From positions 9,235,460-9,299,459 of the forward strand of contig NC_087083.1 of NCBI RefSeq assembly GCF_026151205.1: 64,000 bases of DNA. Reading direction: 5' to 3'. Source of the stretch: Bolinopsis microptera (taxonomy: Eukaryota; Ctenophora; Tentaculata; Lobata; Bolinopsidae). The notes under the pieces are model-generated. The model did no database searches and had not been told where the DNA came from. It worked only from the letters and a program-made list of their open reading frames with translations. Made by a program: the position numbers and the translations under genes. Positions 31,451-43,833 of the stretch are shown here, in pieces; position 1 is the first letter of the stretch, and every line of letters begins with the position of its first letter.

Positions 31451-32404
31451 ATAATTGTATGAAGTGACCAGAATAATGCACACTTTCATATCAGCTTAGA
31501 CATTATGGACAGATACTAGAAATATTATCAAAAGCTAGGTGGAAATAAAACGTCTTTATGGTATTTTTAAAACATTCTACAGATGATAATTATCTCACTG
31601 AGTAAATGACGAAGTTATCAAGCAATTTGTTTATCTCCTTAGCAAAATTGATTGGGTACTTAATGATTACCCAATTAAGACACCGTAATTGGGCTTTCTG
31701 CACGATTCACATAATGCGAATCTTGCCTCACCCCAATCACCTGATCACACATAATGAATAACCTCGTTAAGCTTTTTATCTCGCGTCGGTCATCTGAGAA
31801 GTTATAACTCTCATTTTTTCAGGACAAACGTAATTTAAATGGCCAAACACAATTCAATAAAATTTGGCTCGATCCAACTATCCAAACTATCAAATAAATG
31901 CCAAAATGAACCTTCATTTGAAAAATATGAACACAGATTTATGCTTCGATTTGACAAATTGCTTGAACCAGTGGTGGTAGTAAGTCATACCAGAAAGAAT
32001 TATTAAGAGTTATTACAATTGTGTACACAGTGACTGAGCTATCAAGGCCAACGTATTAAATTTTAGATGCGGGTCAGTCACGACTCACGATTCGGTGACT
32101 CAAAATTAAAGCGTAATGTAGGATTATGCCCCTGCTAAAATAGGTGCCTCTGCTCCGACTGATAAGGAGTAACTAATACCTTGATGAAGGCCTGCGCTTC
32201 GCTTCAGTTAAAAAATCTCAAATCGTGCAGGTAAATGTGCATAACTGACTGTACTATTGGATGGGGGGGGGGGGGGGGGGGTCAACCTCATTTACCTCGT
32301 CCAAATTTTGCCTTTTTAGGCTACCCGAATGAGGTAAAATTACACTATTTGCTGTGGAACTTGTTCAAGTTCTGCTTAATAATACTTTATTTATATCGAC
32401 TGGT
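31451..32404. other. No gene recognised; poly(G) at 32263-32281
   Basis: AT-rich sequence between two copies of the ATTT-tailed repeat. The short ORFs are not convincing. Confidence 0.4.
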
Positions 32405-32565
32405 TTGTCTTATATAAATATATAAATTCTAACATTTATTACACGCTTCGACATTAAAATATACCCAATAACGATGTAAATGTAAGTCATTCAAGCGAGA
32501 CTTAGTGTTGAAATACCAAGATTATGGACTTTTTTATCAGTTCAGATTTTATGAACAAATAAAGT
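32405..32565. repeat. Dispersed repeat, copy 2 (ATTT-tailed)
   Basis: Closely matches 31320-31450, including GATTATGGACTTTTTATCAG and CAGATTTTATGRACAAATAA, with a small insertion after GATGTAAATG. Confidence 0.75.
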
Positions 32566-32945
32566 AAAATTATTTATCTGAGTAAAAGGACAGTATTTGA
32601 CGGTCGAAAGGCAAAGTTTAGCCTATAGACATTTGATCACATGTTCAAACTTCTATAGTTACCGCCTCCCGGGTGGACTGCCACTAGTGCAAGCCCGGAC
32701 CCATTTGCCTTTTATAAAAACAGCTAATTTTCCTATTAATAGTTGTTAATAGAACGATGAGCTGTTTTTAATTTAAGAAAAATCAGAGATTCAAAATTAC
32801 AGTGTAAAATTTATCTTTGATTTGACTTACATGTCACTGGTAAATTTCTGTTAGTATAATGTTGACAAATATCAAGCTAGCAGAAATCCACCGACGACAT
32901 TAAGGGAAGCATAAAAAATACTGGTTACGTTGCTCATACAGAGAA

Positions 32946-33262
32946 GCCATGTTATCCACACAGGATTATAGAGATTTCTCACACAGAGAAAACCATGTTA
33001 TCCACACAGGATTGTTGAGATTTCTCACACAGAGAAAACTATGTTATCCACACAGGATTGTTGAGATTTCTCACACAGAGAAAACCATGTTATCCACACA
33101 GGATTGTCGAGATTTCTCACACAGAGAAAACCATGTTATCCACACAGGACTGTTGAGATTTCTCACACAGAGAAAACCATGTTATCCACACAGGATTGTT
33201 GAGATTTCTCACACAGAGAAAACCATGTTATCCACACAGGGTTGTTGAGTTTTATCACACAG
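32946..33262. repeat. 46-bp tandem repeat, seven copies
   Basis: GTTATCCACACAGGATTGTT-based unit starting at 32950, 32996, 33042, 33088, 33134, 33180 and 33226. It ends 37 bp from the stop codon of the gene at 33299, so it may be transcribed in that gene's 3' UTR. The 99-codon ORF across it is an artefact. Confidence 0.95.
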
Positions 33263-33298
33263 CCTAGTCACCCACATAGGGTAGCCAATCATTTTGAT

Positions 33299-36254
33299 TT
33301 AGTAGTTACTTTCTGCTGAACCGACGGCTGCTGTTGTCGTATGCTGGTCTTCTTCGTCATAATTGTAGTTCTGCATAGGTATAGGATGCATTCTGGGGAC
33401 GAATTGATTAACCTGCGCAGCAGATGTCGGAGTGATATTGATCGACTGGTTAATGGCATCTCTGCGTGACATCTCTGCAAGCTTATCTCCATTTTTCTGC
33501 CTGCTGTTGTCCAAAAAATTCATCAGTAATCTCCTCGCACTTCTTACATCCTCAAAAGTATTAGGTAGGTGATCCATTGCTACCCTAATCAATGCAACTA
33601 CTACATCCCAGGTCATGTATTTCCAGTCATTTTCTGTATATTCTTTAACTTTTTCTTTCCTTGCTCCATTTATTGGCGGCAACTTTAAGGAATTAATTGC
33701 GTTGGGATTTCTTTTGTACTTATGATTAATGAGTAGCCTCCATACAGTGGTATGAGTCTTTTTTGAGGCTGGTAAGGCATTCAAAAGGACAAGTTTAAAC
33801 TCTTCCTCTAACTTTCCCCCGTCGGTATAAGCAGGGAGCAGAAGGTCTGATTTCTTGCTTTTCTCGCTACTCGAACACAATCTCTTGGCAGGAGGGCCAG
33901 GGGGAGTCTGATAGGCTGCATCCTCCACAGGCGTTTGTAGGTCATCAATAGTCCTTTTTAACCCCCGCACAGTGTGTTTCATCTCGACAAGGTAATCGGA
34001 CACGACCTTCTGCTCATCCTTCAAGGTTTCTACGGTTCTTTTGAGGATTTTTTTTTCCATCTCCGAGTTTTCAAATTTCTCCATTAATCCATTTAGAGCT
34101 TCTTTTAGTTCCTGAAAAATGTGTTCATAATCGAAATGCTTCAGTATATTAATTCATTCCTGTCAACCGTCTATAAATTTCTTAAAAATTATTTTACAAT
34201 TAAATCATGTTACTAGAACGATTAAAACTTTTAAAAACCTTGATTCAAATCCTCATTTGTACCATAGTGGTGCTATAGATCGAAAGGGATGGAGAAATGT
34301 TACCCTTCGACTTATAATCTAACATAAGAACCGAACTTAACTGTCATAATATATTTTGACGGTGCAAATTCATGCAATTGCCGATTTAGGGATGAAGCAA
34401 GTGTGTTTTCAGGGCTCTGAAAGTGTCATACTCTAATAGAAATTGTGGAAAATGGTTAATTTTAGTCCCATGTTTCTATGATTTAAAATGAAAGATTTTT
34501 GTGTATTTTTCGAAATTTCAGTAAAATTAAGAGCGTAAATTCCATTTATTTCGAAAAATAAAGCCCCAATTTTACCGCCTACATTGAGATCTCAAGACCT
34601 TCGGGAGCCAAATAACCAATTTTATGGGTGGGGCGTATACGTATGGGTTCCTGAAAGATGACCTTTGATACGAATTTTTCACAGAAATATTAAGTCTTGC
34701 CGTAACTATTATGGCTGTACGCATAAGGTAAGATAAAAATTAGTTTAATATAGTTTCATCTTTTTGGTCTAAAATTATTAAGGGCCTTTCAGTTGTAAAT
34801 AATGTGCTATTTTAAGTTCCCCTCAAATTCAAATTAAACATACAGTTTTGGCAAAATTCCGGAGGTACCCGGGTATAAAGTTGTTAACTGTTAAGGGTTA
34901 ATAACCCTAGAATGTCATGTGATTGAAGAGACACTTGTTTTAATTTAGTCACAAAATCCCTTTTGTACCAGGCTTTTTAATGAGTCCACTGACCATTCCC
35001 TTCTACAGCATCCCCTTTTTTAGGTGAACTTTTCCGATAAGTTCTCATGGATATCGTCTGACCCCAGCTTAGCTCCAGGATATTATAATTGTGCCCCTTT
35101 GGAGGGATACATTACAGTCTCGAATTATAGTGCAATGACTTCGAATTAATCGATGTTGCCTCTTATCTCAAAAAGTCTGAAAACTAGATTAATTTGCCTC
35201 GTTCTGCCTCTTCCTAATTTTGCTGATTTTAAATACCCCAAATGAGGCTAAATGAGGTTGGAAATGAATTTAAGGTTTTTAAGTGCGAAAGTTTGGAAAA
35301 ACGTAATGCAATAAAGTTCAAATTCAAGGTTTTTTAAAGGTTTTCCGCTTCAGAAATTGCAATCAGATCTACAGGGGGAAGGTATAATTTCAGAAAAACC
35401 CAATCAGATCTATACAGAGCTAGGTACAATTTCAGAAAGTCGGATCAGATCTACACCGAGCTAGGTATAATATCAGAATATCCAATCAGATCTATACCGA
35501 GCTAAGTACAAAATTTCAGAAAACTTATCAGATCTACATCAAGCTAGGTATAATTTCAGAAAATGTTATTAATCCGGAAAATCTAGTTAGATCAAGCTAA
35601 GTATAATTAAGTATGAAACCTTAAAGAACCTTAAAAACCCGAAAATTTGCCCGTTTTTCACGTATTTTTCAAGGTTTTTTGCCCAAAATTGTATAATTGC
35701 CAATTATAAGGTTTTTAAGGTTTTTAAGGTCCCCTGGTAACCCTGTATACGATAGACCAATAGGATATCAATACAGAAGGTTCAAAGTAGTCGATTAGAC
35801 ACTAGGTAATAATTTGGATTCAAAATATTGGACAAATTAAAAATAAAGATTGCGCGAATTTTAATTTATTTCGAATATCTCCAGTTAAGTCTGAGTGGCA
35901 GTAAGGTTGAGCATACGCTATTTGGTACTGGATCGTGATGTCCCATGATCATGATTTTGATATTCTGAACCTCAGTCCTTTCCCATATTAATCTGCCTCT
36001 CATATATCTCTCTTGAGCCTCATCGATTCCCACCCGACCATGAAGGATTGGCTACCTAGATATAGCGACAGCCAACTCATGGAAATATATTATATGCACA
36101 AGGCATTTGTATCGGCCTAATTAGTTCAAAGGCACTATATTCGTTCACAATAAAACTTGTGTTTGATGTCATTAAATCTTTTTTACGTTGCAAAAATATT
36201 TTGTTGCTGTAGAAGGCAATTTTCAAAAAAATTCTAGGTCAACATTTCAAAAAG

Positions 36255-36287
<33 letters not shown>

Positions 36288-39200
36288 TGCAAATAGTCAG
36301 GCGTCCAGGAATTTAACACCTAGTCAAAATTTGTTGATAACTGGTAAAAAAAGATTCTTGTAGGGTACTGCTTCAAAAATATATCCTTGCGTTTCAAATG
36401 AATCAAAGAATTCTCAGATATTTTTTATTTAATTTCAAAATTTACAATTGCATATTCATCCGGTAATCTTACTATATATAAAGCGAGACGATATATATAT
36501 AATATGGATCCGTGCCATTTTACTGACACCATGGAATCAACTTTATCGCGACTTTCTGCAAAAACCGTAAAAGACCCCGACATACAACTGAATTTTTTTT
36601 ACTGGGGCAAATGCTTTGATGGCCTTCAGATCAGCATGAAAAAATAAAAAATTGGCCAAGGAATAAGAATTTTAGTGCCAAAATTTGGACTCCCAAGTGG
36701 TGTCAAAAACGCGAATTAAATAGGTAATAATTATTTTAGTCTCTTGAGTCTTGACATAAGTATCGAAAGCAGGCATTGGCTCAACCTCCGAGGCGGGGTA
36801 TCCGTGAGGACCCTGGTTGTAATCAGCTCTGCACTGCTCGAGTGTATCCTGATTCCTGAAATCTCGGACACTGCCTACGTACGGGGTAGACAGCCACGGA
36901 TGATTTTGTCTGTGAGCTTTTCAGCCAGACCTCAGCTGGATCTCCTTTTCCTTTTTCTTTACTTCCTGTTCAGTCTACCTCTTCATCATCAGTTTGAGTT
37001 GCGTCGCCTTGCATTCGAACTTTGCCTCCACATGCACAGTTCACCACGGCACCTCTTTTGGATGCCTCTTGCCGGGCAACACTAGCTCTCAGACACTGGC
37101 TAACTTACTGCGCACGGTTTAGTTTCTGTGTCTTTTCTGTGGCCGTGTATTCCGTTTTATGCCACCCTCTCTGCCATTCTCGCGCTTGCGCTCACCCACT
37201 CCTCAGCCCCTATCAAGATTCTAAAAAAAGTGCGATGAGATTGGATTTTGAGACTAAAAGTGCGATTTTCACGTGTCACGTGCAGTGGCGAAATGTACTC
37301 CCCACCAACCCCCCCCCCCCCCCCCCCCCCCCAGCCTGCAAGATTTCTTGCCCCACAAATTATTTTCTATTTAAAAAGATTTCGCGAGTCCCTTCGTAAG
37401 CGAAATTGTAAGTAAGTTGCTTTATGTCGCTCGATGTTTATTTCTCAGAATTGTAAGTATGTCGCTGTTATATTATTGGATCCATAAATAACGAAAAATT
37501 TACGTGCATATTTTTATGAATTATATTATGTTACATATTGTAAATGGGATAAGACTTTCGTAGCACGATGGTTTAGGGCGCGATCGTTATGCAGTTGTCT
37601 CGGGTTCGAGTCTCGTTGACAGTCATTTTTTTGGCAATTATTAATTATTTTACTAAAATTATCATCAGAGCACCTTGTAATTTACGTTATCCGATAGATT
37701 ATACTGTTTGTACTTCAGCTAGAGAAGACTGGCATTTAAGGATTTGTCCGGGGAAGGCCTCGTTCGCACTAGAACACGTCAATTGTCAAATTATGGTAAA
37801 CGGAGTTATCTGGTAATGTTTGCTTTGTTTATGGCTAGAATTTAGAATGAAATCAATGTGATGAGGATCCAGAGTTAATTACTTGCTAGGATTAATAAGT
37901 CAGTTCTCCAGTTGAAGAGACCCTTTCTCAAACTTTTAATAAAGAAACATTCACTATGCCTATGGCAGTATCAAGTATATTCTGAGAAAGATGGAGTCGA
38001 CTGTAGCCAGGAATAGTACCTTGAGATTTCGACCGTTACCGGACCTCCTTTAATGGTAACCATGGTAACTATAGTAACCACTGTAAATCTTGATCTTATA
38101 AACCGATTAGTATCAACAACAACTAGTATCTTTTAAGACTTAGACACTAACAGTACAGAAAAGTAAGCCGTCAGACTAACACAAGTCACAACCAGTAATA
38201 ATTCAAAACAATCAATACCAAAAGTTCATTGACCATGAAAAGTCGGCTTGATGATAAAGACGAAAAGGCCAGTAAGATGAGGAATTGTATTATGGGGCCG
38301 TTGCATCACTTGCATTGTAAATAAACTAAGAATAAACACGCTGAAAAGCGATGAAAATGCAAGCGCGCGACCGAATATGTAGTGCTGAAAGAGGGTGCCG
38401 AAATCTCGCGGATAATCTCACGATATCGTGAGCCTAGCTATGAGATTTAAACGAAACTCGCAAAAATCTGGCACAAATCTCGCTCGCGTTACGTCGAAGT
38501 TTTCACGTTATAAACAAGTGATAAAATACACGTTAAGAGTATAAAATACATGTTAAGTTGAAAGTTCCTAATTCCCTCAACTTTTAAGTTAAACTTTTTC
38601 TGTTTCCTCATTTATTTACAAATTTTGTGCGATGAGTCTGGCTCGCAATATCGCATAAATCTTGACCTGGGCTCCTCAGTGGGCTGTTCATTTGACTGAG
38701 TTACTGGCTGGCACTCCCATCATCTTCTCACTCACCATCACTGCCCAATCAAATTTATGCAATCAAAATCACTATACACCCATAATAATATAATGATCAA
38801 AACACAAAGCTTTGAAATATACTTTTTTCTGTTTGAGATTTGAATAACGTTACTGTAATGTTCCAAATTATATTTTAAATGTTCAAAAATGTTCAATGAC
38901 ACCGCTTTAGGGTTAGACGGATCCTGCTAGTTATTCTACTGGATACGATAACTATTTCAAAATAATCTTGGCCTGGGACAAGAGCTGACCAGTGACCAGT
39001 CAAATGTATAGCCTTTTTTTCTTCCCAAACTTGATTCCTAGTCATATTTAAAATTTATTCCACTGGGGGGAGGGCGACCGCCCTGTTTGCCCCCCCCCCC
39101 CCCCCCCCCCCTGCGCAAGCCCCTTGGAATTCCCCATTAAATGACAATAACATACCTCTAAATCCTTACGGAGGATGTCTTCTGTAGGACTTGGCTTATC

Positions 39201-39711
39201 TTGGTTTACATGAACAGATTGTCCTAATGTCTCCCCTGAAGCTGACTGCACTGGTCTTACAACTTCACTGGTCGGAGCCACTGCAACTGGTCTTACATCT
39301 ACACTGGGCGGAGCCGGAGCCACTGGTCTTGCAACTGCAGGTTTTCTAATAGATATTTATTTTAGAGAAGATAGAGGAAATACACCTAGACTTGTAATGG
39401 CAACAAATGTTCCTTATACGATAGCAGGTTTCATACAGTAAAACCACGATTCACCACGCCCGATTTACCGGAAACCCTGGCCTGATATGATATACCGATA
39501 CCCCCTCCCCCCCCCCCCCCCCCAACCGTTGTCCCATTTATAACAACTTATATTTTTAAACTGGGCGTTTTACTGTACATTACTGTATTCAGTACTTACA
39601 ATATCACCAGAACTTCTTTTATGGCTTTCTCCTTAGCATCAAAGAAAGACAATTTTTTTTTATGAAAAATTTCTGCGATTTCTTTGTGAGGCTTTTTGGC
39701 TCTATCCATTT
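33299..39711 (-). CDS. Unrecognised coiled-coil protein, about 364 aa, three coding exons
   Basis: Exons on the minus strand: 39711-39600 (ATG at 39709; MDRAKKPHKEIAEIFHKKKL), 39327-39156 (Pro/Val-rich, with a repeated VRPV.VAP.S unit) and 34111-33299. Donors GTAAGT and GTATGT and the acceptor TTTTTCAG are good; the second acceptor is best placed at TTGCAAG/ACC to keep frame. A likely 5' UTR exon ends at a GTAAGT near 39767. The third exon starts with an acidic, heptad-like coiled coil (about 60 residues), then a PPGPPAKRLC stretch that looks like a basic/nuclear-type linker, then a ~120-residue helical domain with TTVWRLLINHKYKRNP and WKYMTWDVVVALIRVAMDHL, and an Asn/Gln-rich tail. I recognise no family. 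It could be a host nuclear or cytoplasmic protein or an accessory protein of a transposon. Confidence 0.65.
34112..35349. other. Intron of the gene at 33299-39711; no other gene recognised
   Basis: AT-rich intronic DNA. Sequences near 32281-32340 and 35190-35260 share CCTCATTT/AATGAGGTAAA words, perhaps remnants of one repeat. Confidence 0.4.
35350..35620. repeat. ~42-bp tandem repeat, about six diverged copies
   Basis: Units of the form AATCAGATCTACACCGAGCT-AGGTATAATTTCAGAAAA, decaying to the right. Flanked by TTAAGGTTTTTAAGG words at 35265 and 35710-35735. Confidence 0.85.
36254..36283. repeat. Poly(G) tract, 30 bases
   Basis: The longest homopolymer of the window. It is G on this strand, inside an AT-rich intron, and could form a quadruplex or be a sequencing-fragile site. 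Confidence 0.95.
36740..37410. other. GC-richer segment, no supported gene
   Basis: Overlapping plus-strand ORFs of 113 and 125 codons lack domains. On the minus strand, two frames carry short Cys-containing pieces (KRGAVVNCACGG and an acidic QTDDEEVD end) that resemble decayed transposon coding sequence, but no frame is continuous. Confidence 0.3.
37554..37624 (+). repeat. tRNA-like sequence, probably a SINE head or tRNA pseudogene
   Basis: A-box-like ATGGTTTAGGGC and a perfect B-box-like GGTTCGAGTCT. The outer seven bases can pair as an acceptor stem with one mismatch, and the T arm forms. The anticodon/variable region is about five bases too short for a functional tRNA. A T run follows at 37625, as in Pol III terminators. 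Confidence 0.5.
37625..39089. other. No other gene recognised (intron of the 33299-39711 gene)
   Basis: AT-rich DNA with GGTAACCATGGTAAC words near 38055. Nothing else was identified. Confidence 0.4.
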
Positions 39712-40980
39712 CTGAAAACAGAGTTTTGTTGGTTTTTTAGTAGATCAGATAATCATAAAAACTTACCTGTTGGTCAGAAAAATCCTGTGTCAGCAGGTAT
39801 CAACGACTTGGAAGAAATTGGAGGACTTATGTCGGATAGAGTTCAGCTAGATGCTGAAGTCGCATTAAGTCAAATCACACTAAATCACGACTAAATTAAT
39901 AAAAAATTTGACGATTAACTTTGTGTAGCTTTAATTTATTTATCTATATTATCTTTTATCCCTTATCATCCATAGGGAATGTTTATTAGCCAAGTTTATT
40001 ATAGTTTATAATGGTAATTATAAATAAATGAAAATTCCAATTTTATGTGAAAACAAACAAACCCGTAGTGCAGTGGATTAATGCTGCAATCCAAACGTTC
40101 CTCCCACATGCCCACGTGCACAGATCTCCTCTTACAAACAACTTCCCGTTTGAAAGCTTCTTACTCTTATTTTTTGTATTCTTTTCACAGTACGAACTCA
40201 AAAACTAAAAGAAATTAGTCTTTTGTTAGTAAAATCCTACAACCCGTTTTAAGGCCAGTTGGGGAATCTATAATTTAGAGTTAACATTTGCTGACCGAAA
40301 TGACAAAAAATTGTGTGTAATAACATCTTAAACTTGATTTTATTAGCTTCAATGTTGTTTAGTCAATTTTGTAAGAATTGGTTAACCTCATTATTATTTA
40401 TAAAAAAAGTTGAGCAGTTACAAATATGTGCATGGCCTTAAGATATGGCAATTTAATTTTATCTTATATCATCGATATTCATTTTATTACCCTACTTTGT
40501 TGATGCGTAGATAGCACCACTTGCTTATTGAAAATTCGGAATACACTTTTAAGTTTATCTTCGATCAAGTTACCTTTGTCTCGATAATCTCTATTGGTGA
40601 TGAGTTTAAGTTCGGTACCTTCCATTCAACGATGGAGTAGTCTTTAATTATCGACTTTGTGTGACTCATTCTCTATAAGATAAAAGTTATGAGCTAAAAT
40701 GTTTACTAAAATCGATTTAAAATCGCTTGTGCAATACAATTACACGTATAAAACACTGACTTTTAACCCGCAATAATGTTGGCTAGGAACAATATTTTTT
40801 CATGGGACCAAAAGCATCTGATAGGTATTACCCCCCCCCCCCCCGGCCCCCCCTCTAGTCTATCAGCAACAACTATAAGTCAATTTCAAAAGAATTTTGA
40901 TGAGACCCCCTAGCGTCAAGTTCGAGATTCCAGCTTTTTGGTCGTTATCAGTCAATATAAATTAGTGAAACACGTAAATA
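39712..40980. other. Upstream region of the 364-aa gene; possible 5' UTR exon, no other gene
   Basis: A GTAAGT donor near 39767 (minus strand) suggests a non-coding first exon. A poly(C)/GG tract lies at 40831-40852. No ORF of note. Confidence 0.35.
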
Positions 40981-41013
40981 TTCTTTTTTTTCTTCTTCTT
41001 TTTTTCGTCACAG

Positions 41014-41196
41014 ACGACTGGGACAAACGAAACTGACGTTTCATCGACCACATTGCACTCTTGTGGTGAAGTTTATGCCTGCAAAAACTCTCATGCAGTC
41101 TTTGGAGATTTATTTCTATCGGGAGGTGTACATATGTCGGGAACGTGTAGCCTATTCTGCTGTCATGCTGTGTATAGTTTCTCTGAAACCTTATAG
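41014..41196 (+). other. Possible Cys-rich terminal exon
   Basis: A strong polypyrimidine tract and CAG precede a 60-codon open frame ending in TAG, with LHSCGEVYACKNS and MSGTCSLFCCHAV. It shows five cysteines but no known domain, and I found no upstream partner exon. It may be a chance frame. Confidence 0.22.
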
Positions 41197-42307
41197 GCTT
41201 CGTGAAATGACATGTTGCGTGTGTTCTGTGAATTCATAGCTGGAAGAGATATAATGATTGGGTGAGACAGTAAATTGAGTGATAAATTGATTGAATAATT
41301 GAGTGATAAATTGATGAATTAATTAATTTATAAATTATAATAAATTTTCGAAAACCTGCCCATTATGTAGGAGGTAAGAGGCACTAGATAGACTCCAGGC
41401 ACTTTGATTTTTACGTGGTACCATTATAATAGACCATGCTAAAGCCGATAGTTTGACCTAGCCTCGATCTTTCACACGGTCAAATTTTACCCCTCAAGTG
41501 GTTTTGAGCTCAAATATCTTCTCGCTGGTTTTAGCTATGCTGATGAACCCTAGTCTCAAGCATAAAATTCCCTACTTGTTGACGTATGGACACCAGTCAG
41601 ACCGAAATACTTCTTCTCTACGATAGCAAAATATAGCGTTTAGTCAATATTATACATATTTTCAAATTTGCTCATGACTTCCCATTTTTGGGTCTTATCT
41701 CTGATCTTAGGGGCTTTGACAACTTTCAGACAACAAACATTTAGTCATGTGACTGCCCTGGAAATATAACCGAGAGTACAGCCAAAACAGATCTGGGATC
41801 TTGGTAGGGTGCCGGTTATGTGGCTCACCAGCAGTTCCTACTGGGTCATTTTCGAAAGTGCCATAATACAGGATGGCCTTTTTGTCTCTGTATTTCTGGC
41901 TACAGACCTCTGCTGCTAAAATCGCTTTAGGATGCGATAGATAGGAAGTTTAGGCATACTCTCCGCTAAAATGTTTTTATGGAAGCTTTAACTACCTGTG
42001 AGGCGATTTTTGCGAACAGTGCTTTACTGCACAATTTTTTTTATAGGACCCCTCCCCTTGTTCGAGACCATTATCGGGGACAAAGATCAACCAATTTGAT
42101 CAAATGGGGGCGGAAACTGTTCGAGTATCGTTGAGGGTAAAGTTGGTGGTTGTGGTAGGTGGAAGCTGAGGGCTTAAAAGAAGGGAGTCTCATTTTTTAT
42201 TCATCACCGTACCCGTTGGTCAACAGCAAAATCAAGGAAGATCTTTTCGGTTAATTTTTAGGAGTTAACATCAGGAAATAATCTTAAATTCACACAGGAA
42301 ATAATAA
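41197..42307. other. No gene recognised
   Basis: AT-rich DNA. A segment near 41690-41750 (CTTATCTCTGATCTT...GACAACTTTC) is repeated near 43912-43940, on the other side of the TIR element at 42308. Confidence 0.4.
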
Positions 42308-43833
42308 GGTCAAGTTCGGAGACAACCTGTACATAAAATCAGTCACTAATTACACTCATTTCACTGCCATAAACGGTAAAATTAATTATAATTCCTCTGA
42401 AAGTCCAAGGGGTACAGGCTCTTCAGATATTATACTCCAAACCTTTCTATAATGATATCTGGGTTCAAAATTTAAATAACTCAACCTTGGTGGAGACAGT
42501 GGCCACCTGAAAATTACAAAAATAAAGGAGCTGTAAATCACTTATGAAAAAAATATGTACTCCAAATTTCACAATTTAAAGTAAGACAGGTGGGTACTCA
42601 AAAAGTGCCGGTTGAGCAGGTTTGTCTGCTCAACACAGGTGGAGCAGCTCACTGACTACATGAGCTAATATAAGTGACTAGAACTAACCCTCTCATGCTT
42701 TTTAATTGCTCCAAAGTCCTAATATTTAATATTATGGGTTATACCAATCATATTTCATAGAATAGGATCCTCAGAATCGGCTCAACCGAGGTGGAGACAG
42801 CATAACATGCAGTTCAAAATCTGTTATTCTGTAGTTTAGGAGCTGTAGAGTGACTGTGGCAGTCCATTTGCAATACCAATGATTCTAAATCATCTACCAA
42901 CTCATATTACAAGGCATCCTTGCTGAAAAGTACACTCAACATAGGTGGAGACTCAAATTTGGCAAATTTTGGCGTAAATTTGACCTCAGAAGTCAAGGTT
43001 CTCCACCGCGGTTGAGTGGTTGATGGCTAGTTTGATGAGTTGTATACATGCTAAAGGGTCACCCAATGTTATTTCTTCCAAAAATCAACTGCCAAAGCTC
43101 AACTCAACCCAGTGGGGCCAGTTTTAATGCATTTTTTAATGTTTTAATGTTTAATCAACAATTTCTCCACCTTGTTGAGTACCTTTTCACAACTTTGATA
43201 ATTTTTTCATTTGCTAGAACACTTTGCTTTAAGACAGAAGGGGTAACAGTTTTATGATCCCCTACAGTAGCAGTTAACAGAGCAGATTAGAATTAGTGAT
43301 AAAACCAATGAATTTAGGCATGTTTGACAGGCTTTTTACTGTTTCCTAATGAAAGATCTCCACCCTGTTGAGCGTCAATGGAAAAAACAAAATTTAACGG
43401 GAAGTAGAAAAGGCCGAGACGCAACTTTCTAGCTAACCTAGAACTCTCTAAACCTTTCTCCACCCCCGGTTGAGCAGCTTTGAAAAGTGCATTTAATTTC
43501 TCCACCTCGGTTGAGCACTTAAATAAAATATTGATAAAACTATCAGATTGCAAATTTGATGTAGTTTGTGTTACCAATAACCTTTTCCACCTTAATCAAA
43601 AGTTTCTTCAACCAGAGCCAGTCTCCACCTTAAATCTCCACCTTTTAAGGGTTTGTTTAATACCACCTGTATCTGCTCAACCGTTCAACCTTTTAATTTT
43701 TTTTTTACTCAGAGAAAGTCCTGAAAAATGTCTTGTCAGCCATATAATCAAGGAGTTTCAGTCTGTGTTGAGCTGGCTCCACCACACACTTCTAAAAAAG
43801 TAAAAAATGTACAGGTTGTCTCCGAACTTGACC
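42308..43833. mobile_element. 1.5-kb TIR element with arrays of CTCAACC/GGTGGAGA
   Basis: Perfect 27-bp inverted ends (42308-42334 and 43807-43833, GGTCAAGTTCGGAGACAACC...). About a dozen copies of a paired motif lie inside. In the left half it reads CTCAACC-N-RGGTGGAGA (42635, 42780, 42936). From about 43001 it reads TCTCCACC-N-GGTTGAG (43001, 43160, 43356, 43456, 43498). The polarity switch is near 43000. ORFs inside are short and formed partly by the motif. No transposase and no certain target duplication. Confidence 0.8.

Noticed and set aside
32949-33248. 99-codon ORF
   Set aside because: Produced by the 46-bp tandem repeat, whose unit is not a multiple of three; the frame survives by chance.
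36744-37399. Overlapping 113- and 125-codon ORFs
   Set aside because: No domain, overlapping frames and a C run at the end; the minus-strand Cys-containing pieces are frame-broken and too short to call.
40063-40130. tRNA-like GTAGTGCAGTGGATTAATGC
   Set aside because: A-box-like only; no B box or stems at the right distance.
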